Below, piece after piece: positions 35,926 through 44,319 of a DNA stretch of 64,000 nucleotides. The position numbers were made by a program, and so were the translations under genes. The notes under the pieces are model-generated. The model searched no databases. It saw only the letters and a program-made list of their open reading frames with translations, and had not been told where the DNA came from. The stretch is from Rhizobium mongolense subsp. loessense (GTDB lineage Bacteria > Pseudomonadota > Alphaproteobacteria > Rhizobiales > Rhizobiaceae), in the NCBI RefSeq assembly GCF_900099775.1, contig NZ_FMTM01000002.1, positions 248,001 through 312,000 on the forward strand. The letters run 5' to 3'. Every line of letters starts with the position of its first letter. The stretch's first letter is position 1.

Positions 35926-37119
35926 ATGAAGAACATTGCCGCAGGCATCGCCATTTCCGCTCTCGCCGCGGCAGGAGTCGAGGCTCAGGAACGTCGCCGG
36001 GTCGCTCCACCCGCCGTCTACGACGTCGCGCCCGGCCTTGCCCACTTCACCGACGATGTACTCTTCGGCGAGGTTTGGGAACGAGCAGAACTTGCACCTC
36101 GCGATCGGAGCCTCGTCACCGTCTCGGCGATCATCTCGACCGGCAAGACGGCGCAGATTGGCGGTCATGTCCGACGTGCTCTCGACAACGGCGTGAAAGC
36201 CGAAGAGATAGGCGAACTGGTCACCCAGCTCGCCTTTTATTCCGGTTGGCCGAACGCCATCTCCGCCGTAGCAGAGACTAAAACAATATTTGACGAGCGT
36301 AACATCGCTCCGGTCAAGAACAGTGTGGCGGCCCGGATTGAGCTTGAGGCTGCCGCCGAGGCGGCTCGCGCAGCGACGGTCAATGCCTCCGTCGCTCCGA
36401 CCGCCGCTGGGCTTGCCGATCTCACAAACCGCGTGCTTTTCGGGGACCTCTGGCAGCGGCCAGATCTTTCGGCCCGCGACCGCAGCCTGGTTACGATGTC
36501 GGCGTTGATTGCTATTGGACAACCGGAGCAGCTTTCTTTCCATGCGAACCGGGCGATGGACAACGGCTTGACCCGCGCAGAAGCATCTGAGGTCGTAACC
36601 CAGGTTGCCTTCTACGCGGGTTGGCCACGAGCCATGTCCGCAGTGCAGGCGCTCCAGCGGGTGTTCGACAGTCGCAAGACCGCCTCTCAAGCAGCAGCGG
36701 CCTGGGCCGACCTTAAGATAACCCGCGTGGACCAGGGCCGGGCCAGAGCTCCCGAACAATATTTCACGGGCGAGGTTGAGACCTCCGGCTTCTATCGGGG
36801 CGATGCGCCCGCCCGCATAGGCGGAGCGACAGTGTCCTTTCCGGCCGGGGCCCGTACGGCATGGCACACCCACCCGCTCGGTCAAACGCTCTTCATCGTC
36901 TCCGGCCGCGGCTGGGTTCAGACAGAAGGAAAGCCTATCGAGCAGGTCGGACCGGGCGACGTGGTCTGGATACCGCCGCTGGTCAAGCACTGGCACGGCG
37001 CGTCGGCAGGCGAGCCGATGACGCATTTTGCCGTCGCCGAAGCCCTAAATGGCAGTTCGGTCACCTGGCTGGAGAAGGTTTCCGACGAAGACTACAGCAA
37101 GGGTCGCGAAATCGATTGA
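35926..37119 (+). CDS. Secreted protein with two carboxymuconolactone decarboxylase domains and a C-terminal cupin
   Basis: A 397-residue protein: signal peptide to about residue 21 (MKNIAAGIAISALAAAGVEA), a first CMD/AhpD-like domain (FTDDVLFGEVWERAELAPRD, residues 40-125), a second similar domain (LTNRVLFGDLWQRPDLSARD, 165-250) and a cupin barrel (WHTHPLGQTLFIVSGRGWVQ, VWIPPLVKHWHGA) with His ligands for a metal. Neither CMD copy shows the AhpD Cys pair. GAGGAAA supports ATG 35926 over 35908. The fusion suggests a periplasmic lactone or antioxidant enzyme; the reaction is unknown. Confidence 0.82.
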   Translation: MKNIAAGIAISALAAAGVEAQERRRVAPPAVYDVAPGLAHFTDDVLFGEVWERAELAPRDRSLVTVSAIISTGKTAQIGGHVRRALDNGVKAEEIGELVTQLAFYSGWPNAISAVAETKTIFDERNIAPVKNSVAARIELEAAAEAARAATVNASVAPTAAGLADLTNRVLFGDLWQRPDLSARDRSLVTMSALIAIGQPEQLSFHANRAMDNGLTRAEASEVVTQVAFYAGWPRAMSAVQALQRVFDSRKTASQAAAAWADLKITRVDQGRARAPEQYFTGEVETSGFYRGDAPARIGGATVSFPAGARTAWHTHPLGQTLFIVSGRGWVQTEGKPIEQVGPGDVVWIPPLVKHWHGASAGEPMTHFAVAEALNGSSVTWLEKVSDEDYSKGREID

Positions 37120-37443
37120 CTGGCCGGCGGAGCCTGAACGAGGAATCGATGCGGAACAGGATCTGACGACGAACTCTTCCAAAGGCTCTGTCTCTGAGCA
37201 GCCGGCTTCACGCGAGCAGGCCGGCGTTCTTAGGGGCTTGGGCCATAAGGTGAGCGTGGGCACCCGCGCAATCCAAAAAAGCTCCACGAACTGGGTGGGC
37301 ATTTTCTGCGGCAAATCATCCTCGCAATTACGGAAGCAAATTCCACAAATGCAACGTGAGCGCCGGGGTTGGAGCGTTCTCTGGCTCCCGCCATCATGGC
37401 GGGTTCGTTTTAGGCTGCCGGTTCAGTGAGACGGGCTTTAGAC
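37120..37443. other. Intergenic region between convergent genes
   Basis: About 320 bases with no supported gene. Short frames (for example from 37049) run through the end of the cupin gene and are shadows. A strong hairpin follows at 37444-37471. Confidence 0.5.
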
Positions 37444-37471
37444 GGGAGGGCAACGGAAGAATTGCCCTCCC
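37444..37471. terminator. Hairpin terminator between cupin and SulP genes
   Basis: GGGAGGGCAA at 37444-37453 pairs perfectly with TTGCCCTCCC at 37462-37471 across an 8-base loop. It lies 8 bases past the SulP stop on the minus strand and downstream of the convergent plus-strand gene, so it probably ends transcription, although no T-run is present. Confidence 0.6.
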
Positions 37472-37479
37472 GCGAACAA

Positions 37480-39009
37480 TCAGGCGGCTTCTGCTGAAAA
37501 ACGCGCAAATAGCGGCTTAAGGCGGGGATGACGCACCGCCTGAGGCGGATGAATCTCGACGGTCCGGCCGGATTTCGTCTCACGCCTGAGCCATTCGCTG
37601 ATGGTCTCCGCACTGGTGTGATCAATATAAAGCAGGTGTTTGCCGATGATATTGACTTTACGGCCTTCGGGCAGCCCTTCGAGCGTGCTGAGCAGCACCG
37701 GCACGTCCTTGCAGGTGACCGCTCCGCCCAGCCGGACATGAATTTCATCGTCGACCTCGGAATGCCTGATTGCGAGCTTTCGGCGCAGATAAGGAAGAAC
37801 CTCTAGGATCGACAGCGCAAGGCCGAGCGCCACCCCGACCAGCAGGTCCTGCAGGACGACCATGGCCACCGTGACGGCCCAGATTCCAACCGGCATGAGA
37901 CCATGATGTTCGAACAGGTGGCGCACATGGTGAAGGCTGATCAGCCGCCAGCCGGTGACGAGCAGCACGGCGGCGAGCGCCGTCAAGGGTACCATTTCCA
38001 GCAATCCCGGCAAAAGCGCAACAAGGCCCAGGATCCATACGCCGTGCAATACTGCCGAGGCGCGCGTGCGAGCCCCAGCCTGGATGTTGGCTGATGAACG
38101 GACGATAACACCGGTGATAGGCAATGCCCCGAGCAATCCGCAAAGCCCGTTACCGACGCCTTGGGCGAAGAGCTCCTTGTTGAAGCGCGTGCGTCCCCCG
38201 TCATGCATGCGGTCGACGGCGGCGGCCGAAAGAAGCGTTTCGGCGCTCGCAATGACGGCAATCATCAGGATCGTCAAGATAATGCCGGGCTGCGCCAGCT
38301 GGCTAAAATTCTCGACCGTCGGCATCGATATGCTCTCTGCCAGTGAGGCAGGCACTTCCACACGGGCGATCGGGAGTTCAAGTGTTGTCGTCAGGACCGT
38401 CGCGGCAGCAACTCCGACAAGCGCCCCCGGAACCAGCGCCAGCCATTTGGGCCGGAATTGTTCCCAGCAGACCATGGCGAGGAGGGCGATGAGACCGACC
38501 AGCAGCGCGACGGCCTCGTTGGTCACGCTGGCGCCCCACAATCTACCGACACTCTCGTTTATCGCGGTGACATTCTCGATACCACCTGCGGCAGGCTTGG
38601 CATCCATGAGCACATGGACCTGTCCGAGGATGATCAAAATGCCGATGCCGGCCAGCATGCCATGAACGACGGCCGGCGAAATTGCTCTGAACCAGGAGCC
38701 GATCCTCAGGAAACCCGCCATGATCTGCAGGAGGCCGACAACGAGCAGCACGGGACCGAGCATGGCAATGCCATACTGTTCGACGAAGCCGAAGACGATG
38801 ACGGCAAGACCGGCGGCAGGCCCGGAGACCTGAAGAGGCGAGCCTGCCAGCAGGCCGACGACGAGGCCTCCTATGATACCGGAGATAAGCCCCATGGCCG
38901 CTGGTACCCCGGAGGCGATCGCAATTCCCAGGCAGAGCGGAATGGCGACAAGAAAAACCACCAGGGACGAAGCGAGGTCGCGCGATAATGCAGAGCCGTT
39001 GTTTATCAT
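37480..39009 (-). CDS. SulP-family anion transporter with STAS domain
   Basis: A 509-residue membrane protein with the SulP core (LVVFLVAIPLCLGIAIASGV, then GPAAGLAVIVF) and about 10-12 hydrophobic segments, followed by a C-terminal STAS domain (residues 425-495, with ISEWLRRETKSGR). SulP proteins move sulfate, bicarbonate or other anions. The ATG at 39009 is 4 bases after the carbonic anhydrase stop, so both are co-expressed, which favours bicarbonate as substrate (BicA-like); sulfate cannot be excluded. Confidence 0.9.
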   Translation of the reverse strand: MINNGSALSRDLASSLVVFLVAIPLCLGIAIASGVPAAMGLISGIIGGLVVGLLAGSPLQVSGPAAGLAVIVFGFVEQYGIAMLGPVLLVVGLLQIMAGFLRIGSWFRAISPAVVHGMLAGIGILIILGQVHVLMDAKPAAGGIENVTAINESVGRLWGASVTNEAVALLVGLIALLAMVCWEQFRPKWLALVPGALVGVAAATVLTTTLELPIARVEVPASLAESISMPTVENFSQLAQPGIILTILMIAVIASAETLLSAAAVDRMHDGGRTRFNKELFAQGVGNGLCGLLGALPITGVIVRSSANIQAGARTRASAVLHGVWILGLVALLPGLLEMVPLTALAAVLLVTGWRLISLHHVRHLFEHHGLMPVGIWAVTVAMVVLQDLLVGVALGLALSILEVLPYLRRKLAIRHSEVDDEIHVRLGGAVTCKDVPVLLSTLEGLPEGRKVNIIGKHLLYIDHTSAETISEWLRRETKSGRTVEIHPPQAVRHPRLKPLFARFSAEAA

Positions 39010-39013
39010 GGCG

Positions 39014-39718
39014 CTACTCCCCGGCAAGCGTTGCGGCAACCCGCGGCATGACATGCGGGTGATCTCGTCCTGTGATGGCGACCGGCAGCGGCTCCCCCTC
39101 CTGCACCTCGGTAAACGTTGCCAAGACCCCGTCATAGACTTGCACCTCGCCCGTCCCAATGTCGAAGAACCAGCCGTGCAGCGTGATCTCGTTGGTCGCA
39201 AGCTTCGCAGCTACCGACGGATGGGTCTTTAAATGGTTGAGCTGCACGACGACGTTTTCCATTGCCACCGCGCGCACGCGGTCAGTTTCGGAGAGATCGT
39301 CGGGATAGGCTTGGCAAACAATCGAATAGGCGGCGTGGCTGTGCCGCAGCCAGGCTGCGACATTCGGCATTGGTTCCAGAATTTCCGGATGGCACAGCCC
39401 TTTCATCGCCCCGCAATCGGAGTGACCGCAGACAACAATGTCGCTGACGCCGAGCGCCAGGATCGCATATTCGATTGCGGACGAAACCCCACCATTGAGG
39501 GTCGAGAATGGGGGAACAATATTGCCAGCATTGCGGCAGACGAAGAGATCACCGGGACCGGACTGCGTAATCGTTTCCGGCATCACTCGGCTGTCGGCAC
39601 AAGATATCATCAGGGCATGTGGCTGCTGGCCTTCGCGCGCCAGCTTGCGGTAAAGCGCCGAGTGATTCGGAAACACGGCGCCACGAAAATTGGAGATACC
39701 TTTCAGGAAATCACCCAT
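39014..39718 (-). CDS. Beta-carbonic anhydrase
   Basis: A 234-residue beta-class carbonic anhydrase, which interconverts CO2 and bicarbonate. Zinc and catalytic residues are present: Cys40, Asp42 and Arg44 in SCADSRV, with His99 and Cys102 in GHSDCGAM. ATG 39718 (MGDFLKGIS) is preferred because GAGAGAGG lies just upstream; the much longer upstream frame is not family-like. It forms an operon with the SulP gene that follows, likely a bicarbonate uptake and hydration unit. Confidence 0.93.
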   Translation of the reverse strand: MGDFLKGISNFRGAVFPNHSALYRKLAREGQQPHALMISCADSRVMPETITQSGPGDLFVCRNAGNIVPPFSTLNGGVSSAIEYAILALGVSDIVVCGHSDCGAMKGLCHPEILEPMPNVAAWLRHSHAAYSIVCQAYPDDLSETDRVRAVAMENVVVQLNHLKTHPSVAAKLATNEITLHGWFFDIGTGEVQVYDGVLATFTEVQEGEPLPVAITGRDHPHVMPRVAATLAGE

Positions 39719-40263
39719 ATATCGGATCCTCTCTCTGGCCGGACGTCGGACTGGGAGGATGTCTCTCATCCGGCGGGTTGCAGAAGCGATGTGTTCGCAC
39801 GTGCACAATAAAGGGCGGGACGAGAGCAAAAAAAGAGTCTCGCAGCATATTGCGTCGCAACATTTTTTGAACAAGACGTGATCTGGCCGATTGCCGCTCA
39901 CGTCGCGAAGTCCAAGATCGAACGAATGCGATCCACGCCTTCGCGCGGGGATCCCGCCGCCGAATTCGCGGTGATTCGCAGATGCCCTTATTCCGACGGA
40001 CACTACCGCATCATGATCCAGCAGGATCTTAAGACGGGTATCTCATGCCCGATGCAGTTGGGGGTGAAAGTCCGACAGGACGGGACATAGAGCAAGAGGG
40101 AACATCAGCCTGATATGGGGGGCTTGAGTGGAGGTCCCACGAACTGGACTGGCAACTCCCATAGAACAGAAATTCTGGCCGCAGGGGTGGTGCCGTCCCG
40201 CTTGAGCGACAACGCAAGCGTCATCGGCTGCTCAGCAAATACGGTGAAGCCAGTGCAGAACGG
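39719..40263. other. 545-base intergenic region, possible group II intron remnant at 40040-40150
   Basis: No supported gene. Between about 40050 and 40145 the sequence GGGGGTGAAAGTCC followed by GGGAACATCAGCC resembles domain-I text of bacterial group II introns (the GTGAAAGTCC element), but no reverse transcriptase frame or domain V is visible. The rest is unremarkable. Confidence 0.3.
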
Positions 40264-40656
40264 CTATGAAATTTCGGCTGTGTCCGCCTCAAGCCCCGAC
40301 CGCCAAGACGGACCGCCGCTCCTGCCCGCCTTCTCCGCCATGCGGATTTCGTATGCCTTACCCCAGTTTGCCATCACGGTCACGGCATGGTTGAGGCTGC
40401 GGCCGAACTCGGTCGCGGAATATTCCACCCGCTGCACCTTCCCCGGAAACACCTCGCGGCTGATGAGATCGTCCGCCTCCATCTCGCGGAGCTGCTGGGC
40501 AAGCACCTTCTCGCTGATCCCTGACAGGATGCGCCTTAGCTCGCCAAAGCGGCGCGGCGAGAGATTGATCTCCCAGAGGATGTCGGTCTTCCACTTGCCA
40601 CCGATCACGTTGAGCGCACTGGCAAAGCCGCAATCGTCGTCCGGCAGGCGTTTCAT
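40264..40656 (-). CDS. HxlR-family winged-helix regulator
   Basis: A 130-residue MarR-like HxlR regulator: Cys9 in DDDCGFASALNVIGGKWK, the winged helix (RRFGELRRILSGISEKVLAQQL) and EYSATEFGRSL. HxlR proteins often sense electrophiles or oxidants through the N-terminal Cys. It is divergent from an NAD(P)-dependent dehydrogenase gene at 40765 and probably controls it. ATG 40656 is taken because GGGGAGAACG lies just upstream. Confidence 0.9.
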   Translation of the reverse strand: MKRLPDDDCGFASALNVIGGKWKTDILWEINLSPRRFGELRRILSGISEKVLAQQLREMEADDLISREVFPGKVQRVEYSATEFGRSLNHAVTVMANWGKAYEIRMAEKAGRSGGPSWRSGLEADTAEIS

Positions 40657-40764
40657 TTCCGTTCTCCCCTTACTGCAGAGTAACCGCTTACCTGAAGGTA
40701 CGCAATTTACCTCTCCGACTCGCAGCCGTATCAAATGACGTCTCAAATATTGGAGTTCAATTCG

Positions 40765-41643
40765 ATGACGACAATAGGGTTCTTCGGCGCGGGCCGGATG
40801 GGAGCTTCACTTGTTCGAACGCTCGCAAAATGCGGCCATGAGGTGCATGTCTGGAACAGAACGGCGGCGAAGGCGGAAGCGCTTGCGCCGTTCGGTGTGC
40901 AGCCGAAGCCAACGCCGGAAGCAGCGGCGGCTGAGGCCGAGATCGTCTTCGTCAACCTTCTCGACTATGCTGCCTCCGACGCACAGCTGAGAAAGCCGGA
41001 GGTCACACAGATGCTGAAGGGCAAGCTCCTGGTGCAGCTCACCTCGGGCTCCCCAAAAGCGGCCCGCGACACCGGCGCCTGGGCGACCGGCCACGGGATC
41101 GCCTATCTCGACGGGGCCATTATGGCGACACCAAATGTCATCGGAGAACCCGACACGCTGATCCTCTTCGCCGGGTCGAAGTCGCTTTACCAAAAGAACG
41201 AAAGGGTATTTGTGGCGCTCGGCGGCAAATCCGCCTTCCTCAGCGAGGATTTCGGGGCTGCATCGGCCCTCGACAGCGCCCTTCTTGGGCAGATGTGGGG
41301 CACGTTGTTCGGCACGCTTCAAGCGCTCGCCATTAACCGAGCAGAAAACATCAATGCCGATACCTACGCGACCTACCTCAAGCTCGTCCAGCCGGTCATC
41401 GACGGGGCCGAGCGGGACCTCCTGCAACGGGTCCGCGACGGCCGCGACGGCGGTGACGATGAAACATTTGCAACAATCGCTGCTCACAATGTCGCTCTCC
41501 AGCATCTACGGCATATCAACGCCGATCGCGGCCTGAACCCGGTCCTTGCCGACGCCTACGACAGCCTCTTCAGAACCGCCATCCAAAATGGTCACGTCGG
41601 CGACGATTTCGCCATACTGGCCCGTTTCATGAGGGCGCCATGA
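40765..41643 (+). CDS. NAD(P)-dependent beta-hydroxyacid dehydrogenase/imine reductase-like protein
   Basis: A 292-residue protein of the 3-hydroxyisobutyrate dehydrogenase/6-phosphogluconate dehydrogenase superfamily: Rossmann motif FFGAGRMGASLV, NRTAAKAEAL, LDGAIMATP and a helical C-terminal domain. The ATP or AT-x-P-type substrate loop (IMATPNVIG) rather than the usual GG-x-x-G-A and the C-terminal DDFAIL resemble imine reductase-like members. ATTGGAG at 40749-40755 supports ATG 40765. It is divergent from the HxlR gene and overlaps the GFA gene by ATGA. Substrate unknown. Confidence 0.82.
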   Translation: MTTIGFFGAGRMGASLVRTLAKCGHEVHVWNRTAAKAEALAPFGVQPKPTPEAAAAEAEIVFVNLLDYAASDAQLRKPEVTQMLKGKLLVQLTSGSPKAARDTGAWATGHGIAYLDGAIMATPNVIGEPDTLILFAGSKSLYQKNERVFVALGGKSAFLSEDFGAASALDSALLGQMWGTLFGTLQALAINRAENINADTYATYLKLVQPVIDGAERDLLQRVRDGRDGGDDETFATIAAHNVALQHLRHINADRGLNPVLADAYDSLFRTAIQNGHVGDDFAILARFMRAP

Positions 41644-42056
41644 CCGGTGCGGAAAAGCCCGTCGTCCGCACGGCGTGCTGTTCCTGCGGCAGCCTGAAGC
41701 TGACCCTCCGCGGGGCGCCGGAAAGGGTCTATGCCTGCGCTTGTCTGGACTGCCAGAAAGCGACTGGCTCGGCATTTTCCTACCGGGCGCGTTATCGCAA
41801 ACAGGCCATCATCGCCGACGACGGCAAGCGAGGACGCTTCCGGCGCTTCACCGACAAGGGCCGTTGGATGGATCAGATCTTCTGCCCGAATTGCGGCACG
41901 CTGATCTACATGGAGGCGGAGGTGCTGGACGAGCAGATCGTCGTCTCGATTGGCTGTTTCGCCGAGCCAGATTTCGCGCCGCCAGCTGCGATCTTCTGGT
42001 CACGGCGCCGCCATTGCTGGTACGAGCCGAACCCAAAGATCCAGCTTGTCGAGTAG
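41640..42056 (+). CDS. GFA-family (glutathione-dependent formaldehyde-activating) zinc protein
   Basis: A 138-residue zinc protein of the GFA/CENP-V family with the three Cys clusters CCSCGSLKL, CACLDCQKATG and FCPNCGTLIY. Most members have no proven enzymatic role; the founding member condenses glutathione with formaldehyde. ATGA overlap with the preceding dehydrogenase gene implies one operon, perhaps under the HxlR regulator. A second GFA gene lies on the opposite strand at 42332-42748. Confidence 0.88.
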   Translation: MTGAEKPVVRTACCSCGSLKLTLRGAPERVYACACLDCQKATGSAFSYRARYRKQAIIADDGKRGRFRRFTDKGRWMDQIFCPNCGTLIYMEAEVLDEQIVVSIGCFAEPDFAPPAAIFWSRRRHCWYEPNPKIQLVE

Positions 42057-42331
42057 CCTCAATGCACTGCGACCGCCGCGCTCAAACATTGTAAGCGGTC
42101 TACCGGCCCGAACCCATCCGCCGTGCTGCCATCAGCGATCCCTCAATGGCAATATGGGTCAAGGGGTGCCGTTGTCCTTGCATAGTGTTTCGGTTTTGCA
42201 TTTGGCCCGATGGCCTTCTCCAACACGTCACTGGAACCTTCATCGAGGAGGGACCGAGCCGGCAAGACTCTATTGCCCGCCTCTCGCGGCTTGGGTTTCA
42301 GCTTCTTCCGCGGTTTCCTCTCGCGGCCGCC

Positions 42332-42748
42332 TCAATCTGGGTACCGATCGAATATTGGAAGCACGTGGATGTGCTCGGACCAGGGCAAGCGTTCCGCAAC
42401 CTGAACCTGAATGTCAGGGGCAACCATCGTTGGGTCGTCGAGGGTGGCAATTTGCACGTCGACGATCCCGGGGATGAGGGCTTCGTTCACATAGATAAGG
42501 CCTGTTCCGCATGTCGCGCAGAAATGTCGGTGCGCTTGGCCGTTGGATGACCAGATGCGAGGTTCGCCTTTGGTAATTCGGAAGCTGCCGGCCGCTACCC
42601 CCATCCAGCCGACCATCGGCGCACCAGACGAACGACGACAGTCCTCGCAGTGGCAGATCGCAGCATGAACAGGTCGATCTGACTCATATCGAACGGCGCC
42701 GCAACGGCAACCGCCAGTGAGTCGGTTGTTGGAGCCGGCTTCAACCAT
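42332..42748 (-). CDS. Second GFA-family zinc protein
   Basis: A 138-residue GFA/CENP-V protein with clusters GGCRCGAVRY, CHCEDCRRSSG and CATCGTGLIY and the usual C-terminal PWSEHIHVL. ATG 42748 (MVEAGSNN) is preferred because GGGAGG precedes it; the longer frame to 42808 lacks a ribosome site. It is convergent to the first GFA gene and only moderately similar to it, so it is unlikely to be a recent duplicate. Confidence 0.85.
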   Translation of the reverse strand: MVEAGSNNRLTGGCRCGAVRYESDRPVHAAICHCEDCRRSSGAPMVGWMGVAAGSFRITKGEPRIWSSNGQAHRHFCATCGTGLIYVNEALIPGIVDVQIATLDDPTMVAPDIQVQVAERLPWSEHIHVLPIFDRYPD

Positions 42749-43028
42749 TTCCAGGTCCTCCCAATCCTTGACCTCATCTGATTGCGCGCTATAGCACGAA
42801 ATCGCCACTCTTGCCTTGACCGCTGGGCGAATTTCTCATGGGAATCCGCGCGCGAGTAACTTTCATCAAGACTGGAGACAAGTCACAATGCAAGTGGCCG
42901 CATAGCACCGACCAATCCCGACGATCGGGGACCGGATCGAAGCACTTTCGATGACGTCACCCGTTTCGACGCGCAGACGCATAAAGCTCTTACCCGCCGT
43001 TGATGCCAGTTCAACGCTGAAGCCTGGT

Positions 43029-43218
43029 CAGTGCTTGACCTTTCCAATCCCCCGGTCGCACTCACCAGGCTTTGCTTTGGTTTTTGCCTTTCGGCGACGA
43101 TCGACAGGAACAGTGCCGCCGACGTCGTCGCTCTCCTTGAACCGTCCTTTTCATTGCGCCGGACATAGCGTTCGTCGCTGCCTGTGCCGACCAGTTCGGC
43201 CTTGGTCATGTCATTCAT
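43029..43218 (-). pseudogene. Frameshifted small basic protein gene (TGSDERYVRRN family)
   Basis: The start reads MNDMTKAELVGTGSDERYVR, a small conserved rhizobial protein, but after NEK the frame changes to unrelated residues. Shifting the frame at about 43143-43150 (an AAAAGGACGG stretch) restores RFKESDDVGGTVPVDRRRKA and a stop at 43029. One base appears to have been lost, making this a pseudogene unless the difference is a sequencing error. Confidence 0.65.
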
Positions 43219-43346
43219 CCGTCAGTTGCGACCGACATAGAACGCACGCCGTGGCAAAAAGATGCATCGAATCAAGACCATGATATTGACTCGGAAAACG
43301 AGCCGCGGCGCAGGGCAAGTCATTGAAATTAGATTCGTTTCGAATC

Positions 43347-43371
43347 GGAACAATCGATGAGTGATTCAGTT
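43347..43371 (+). promoter_or_regulatory. Candidate EcfG/RpoE2-type promoter of the NHEJ operon
   Basis: GGAAC at 43347-43351, 16 bases, AGTT at 43368-43371, 35 bases before the first ku ATG. It has the same GGAAC-N16/17-AGTT form as the elements at 25030 and 63689. General-stress control of end-joining genes would link double-strand-break repair to starvation or desiccation. Confidence 0.55.
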
Positions 43372-43405
43372 GATTCGCGATGATTGGAGTCAGGAGTCCG
43401 CGTAA

Positions 43406-44305
43406 ATGGTTACCCCGCGAGCGAACTGGAAGGGCTACGTCAAGTTCGGTGAAGTTGCGTTTCCAGTCGCGCTTTACACGGCTGCCTCGTCCTCCGAGCG
43501 GATTGCCTTCAATACCTTGAACCGCAAGACCGGCAATCGCGTCCGCCGCGAATTCGTCGACAGCGAAACCGGAGATCCGGTGGAGCGCGAGGCACAGGTG
43601 AAGGGTTTCGAGATCGAGGACGGGCGTTTTGTTGTCCTCGAACCCGAAGAAGTTGCAGCGGCGATTCCAAATAGCGACAAGACACTGAAGGTCGAGGCAT
43701 TCATTCCTTGCAACGAGGTCGACGACGTCTATTTCGACAAACCTTATTATCTGGCGCCCGACAAGATGGGGAGCGATGCGTACAAGCTCCTGCGCGACGG
43801 CATGAAAAAAGCCAAGGTCGCAGCAATTGCTCGCGCGGTCCTGTTTCGGCGCCTGCGCACCCTCCTCATCCGGCCGCACGGTAAAGGCCTGATTGGATCG
43901 ACGTTGAACTACGACTACGAGGTGCGTTCATCCGAAAAGGCGTTCGAGGAGATGCCGGACCTGAAGATTGAAGGCGAGATGCTGGAGCTGGCAAAGCACA
44001 TCATCAACACCAAGAAGGGTGAGTTCGACCCGAAACAATTCGACGACCGCTACGAGGAGGCGGTGGCCGAGCTCGTGAAAGCAAAGATGGAAGGCCGCAC
44101 GCTGCCGAAGAAGAAGGCACCCCCGGCATCCAAGCCGAGCGATCTTCTGCAGGCCCTGCGTGAAAGTGCCGGAATGTCCACGCCTGCCAAGAGCAAACGC
44201 ACCGCGGCCAACGCCAACGCCGGCAAAGGCCGGCAAAAGGCCAATAGCGCCGCCGCGTCCACGGCCCGTCGCACTGCTGGCGCCCACCAGCGTCGTGCTG
44301 GCTGA
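43406..44305 (+). CDS. Ku protein, longer paralogue
   Basis: A 299-residue bacterial Ku protein: Ku core from about residue 5 to 250 (WKGYVKFGEVAFPVALYTAA, FNTLNRKTGNRV, PYYLAP), then a Lys/Ala-rich C-terminal tail (TAANANAGKGRQKANSAA) of the kind that contacts DNA and ligase. As a dimer it encircles broken DNA ends and recruits LigD. It is followed 14 bases later by a second ku gene, so the two could form a heterodimer as proposed for rhizobial Ku pairs. Confidence 0.93.
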   Translation: MVTPRANWKGYVKFGEVAFPVALYTAASSSERIAFNTLNRKTGNRVRREFVDSETGDPVEREAQVKGFEIEDGRFVVLEPEEVAAAIPNSDKTLKVEAFIPCNEVDDVYFDKPYYLAPDKMGSDAYKLLRDGMKKAKVAAIARAVLFRRLRTLLIRPHGKGLIGSTLNYDYEVRSSEKAFEEMPDLKIEGEMLELAKHIINTKKGEFDPKQFDDRYEEAVAELVKAKMEGRTLPKKKAPPASKPSDLLQALRESAGMSTPAKSKRTAANANAGKGRQKANSAAASTARRTAGAHQRRAG

Positions 44306-44319
44306 TCGAAGAGGACACC

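Noticed and set aside
40115-40738. 207-codon plus-strand frame opposite the HxlR gene
   Set aside because: It is mostly antisense to the HxlR gene, has no family match and no ribosome site.
42883-43218. 111-codon minus-strand frame as an intact gene
   Set aside because: Only its first 25 residues resemble a protein family; the remaining frame is shifted, and the correct continuation lies in another frame, so it is listed as a pseudogene.
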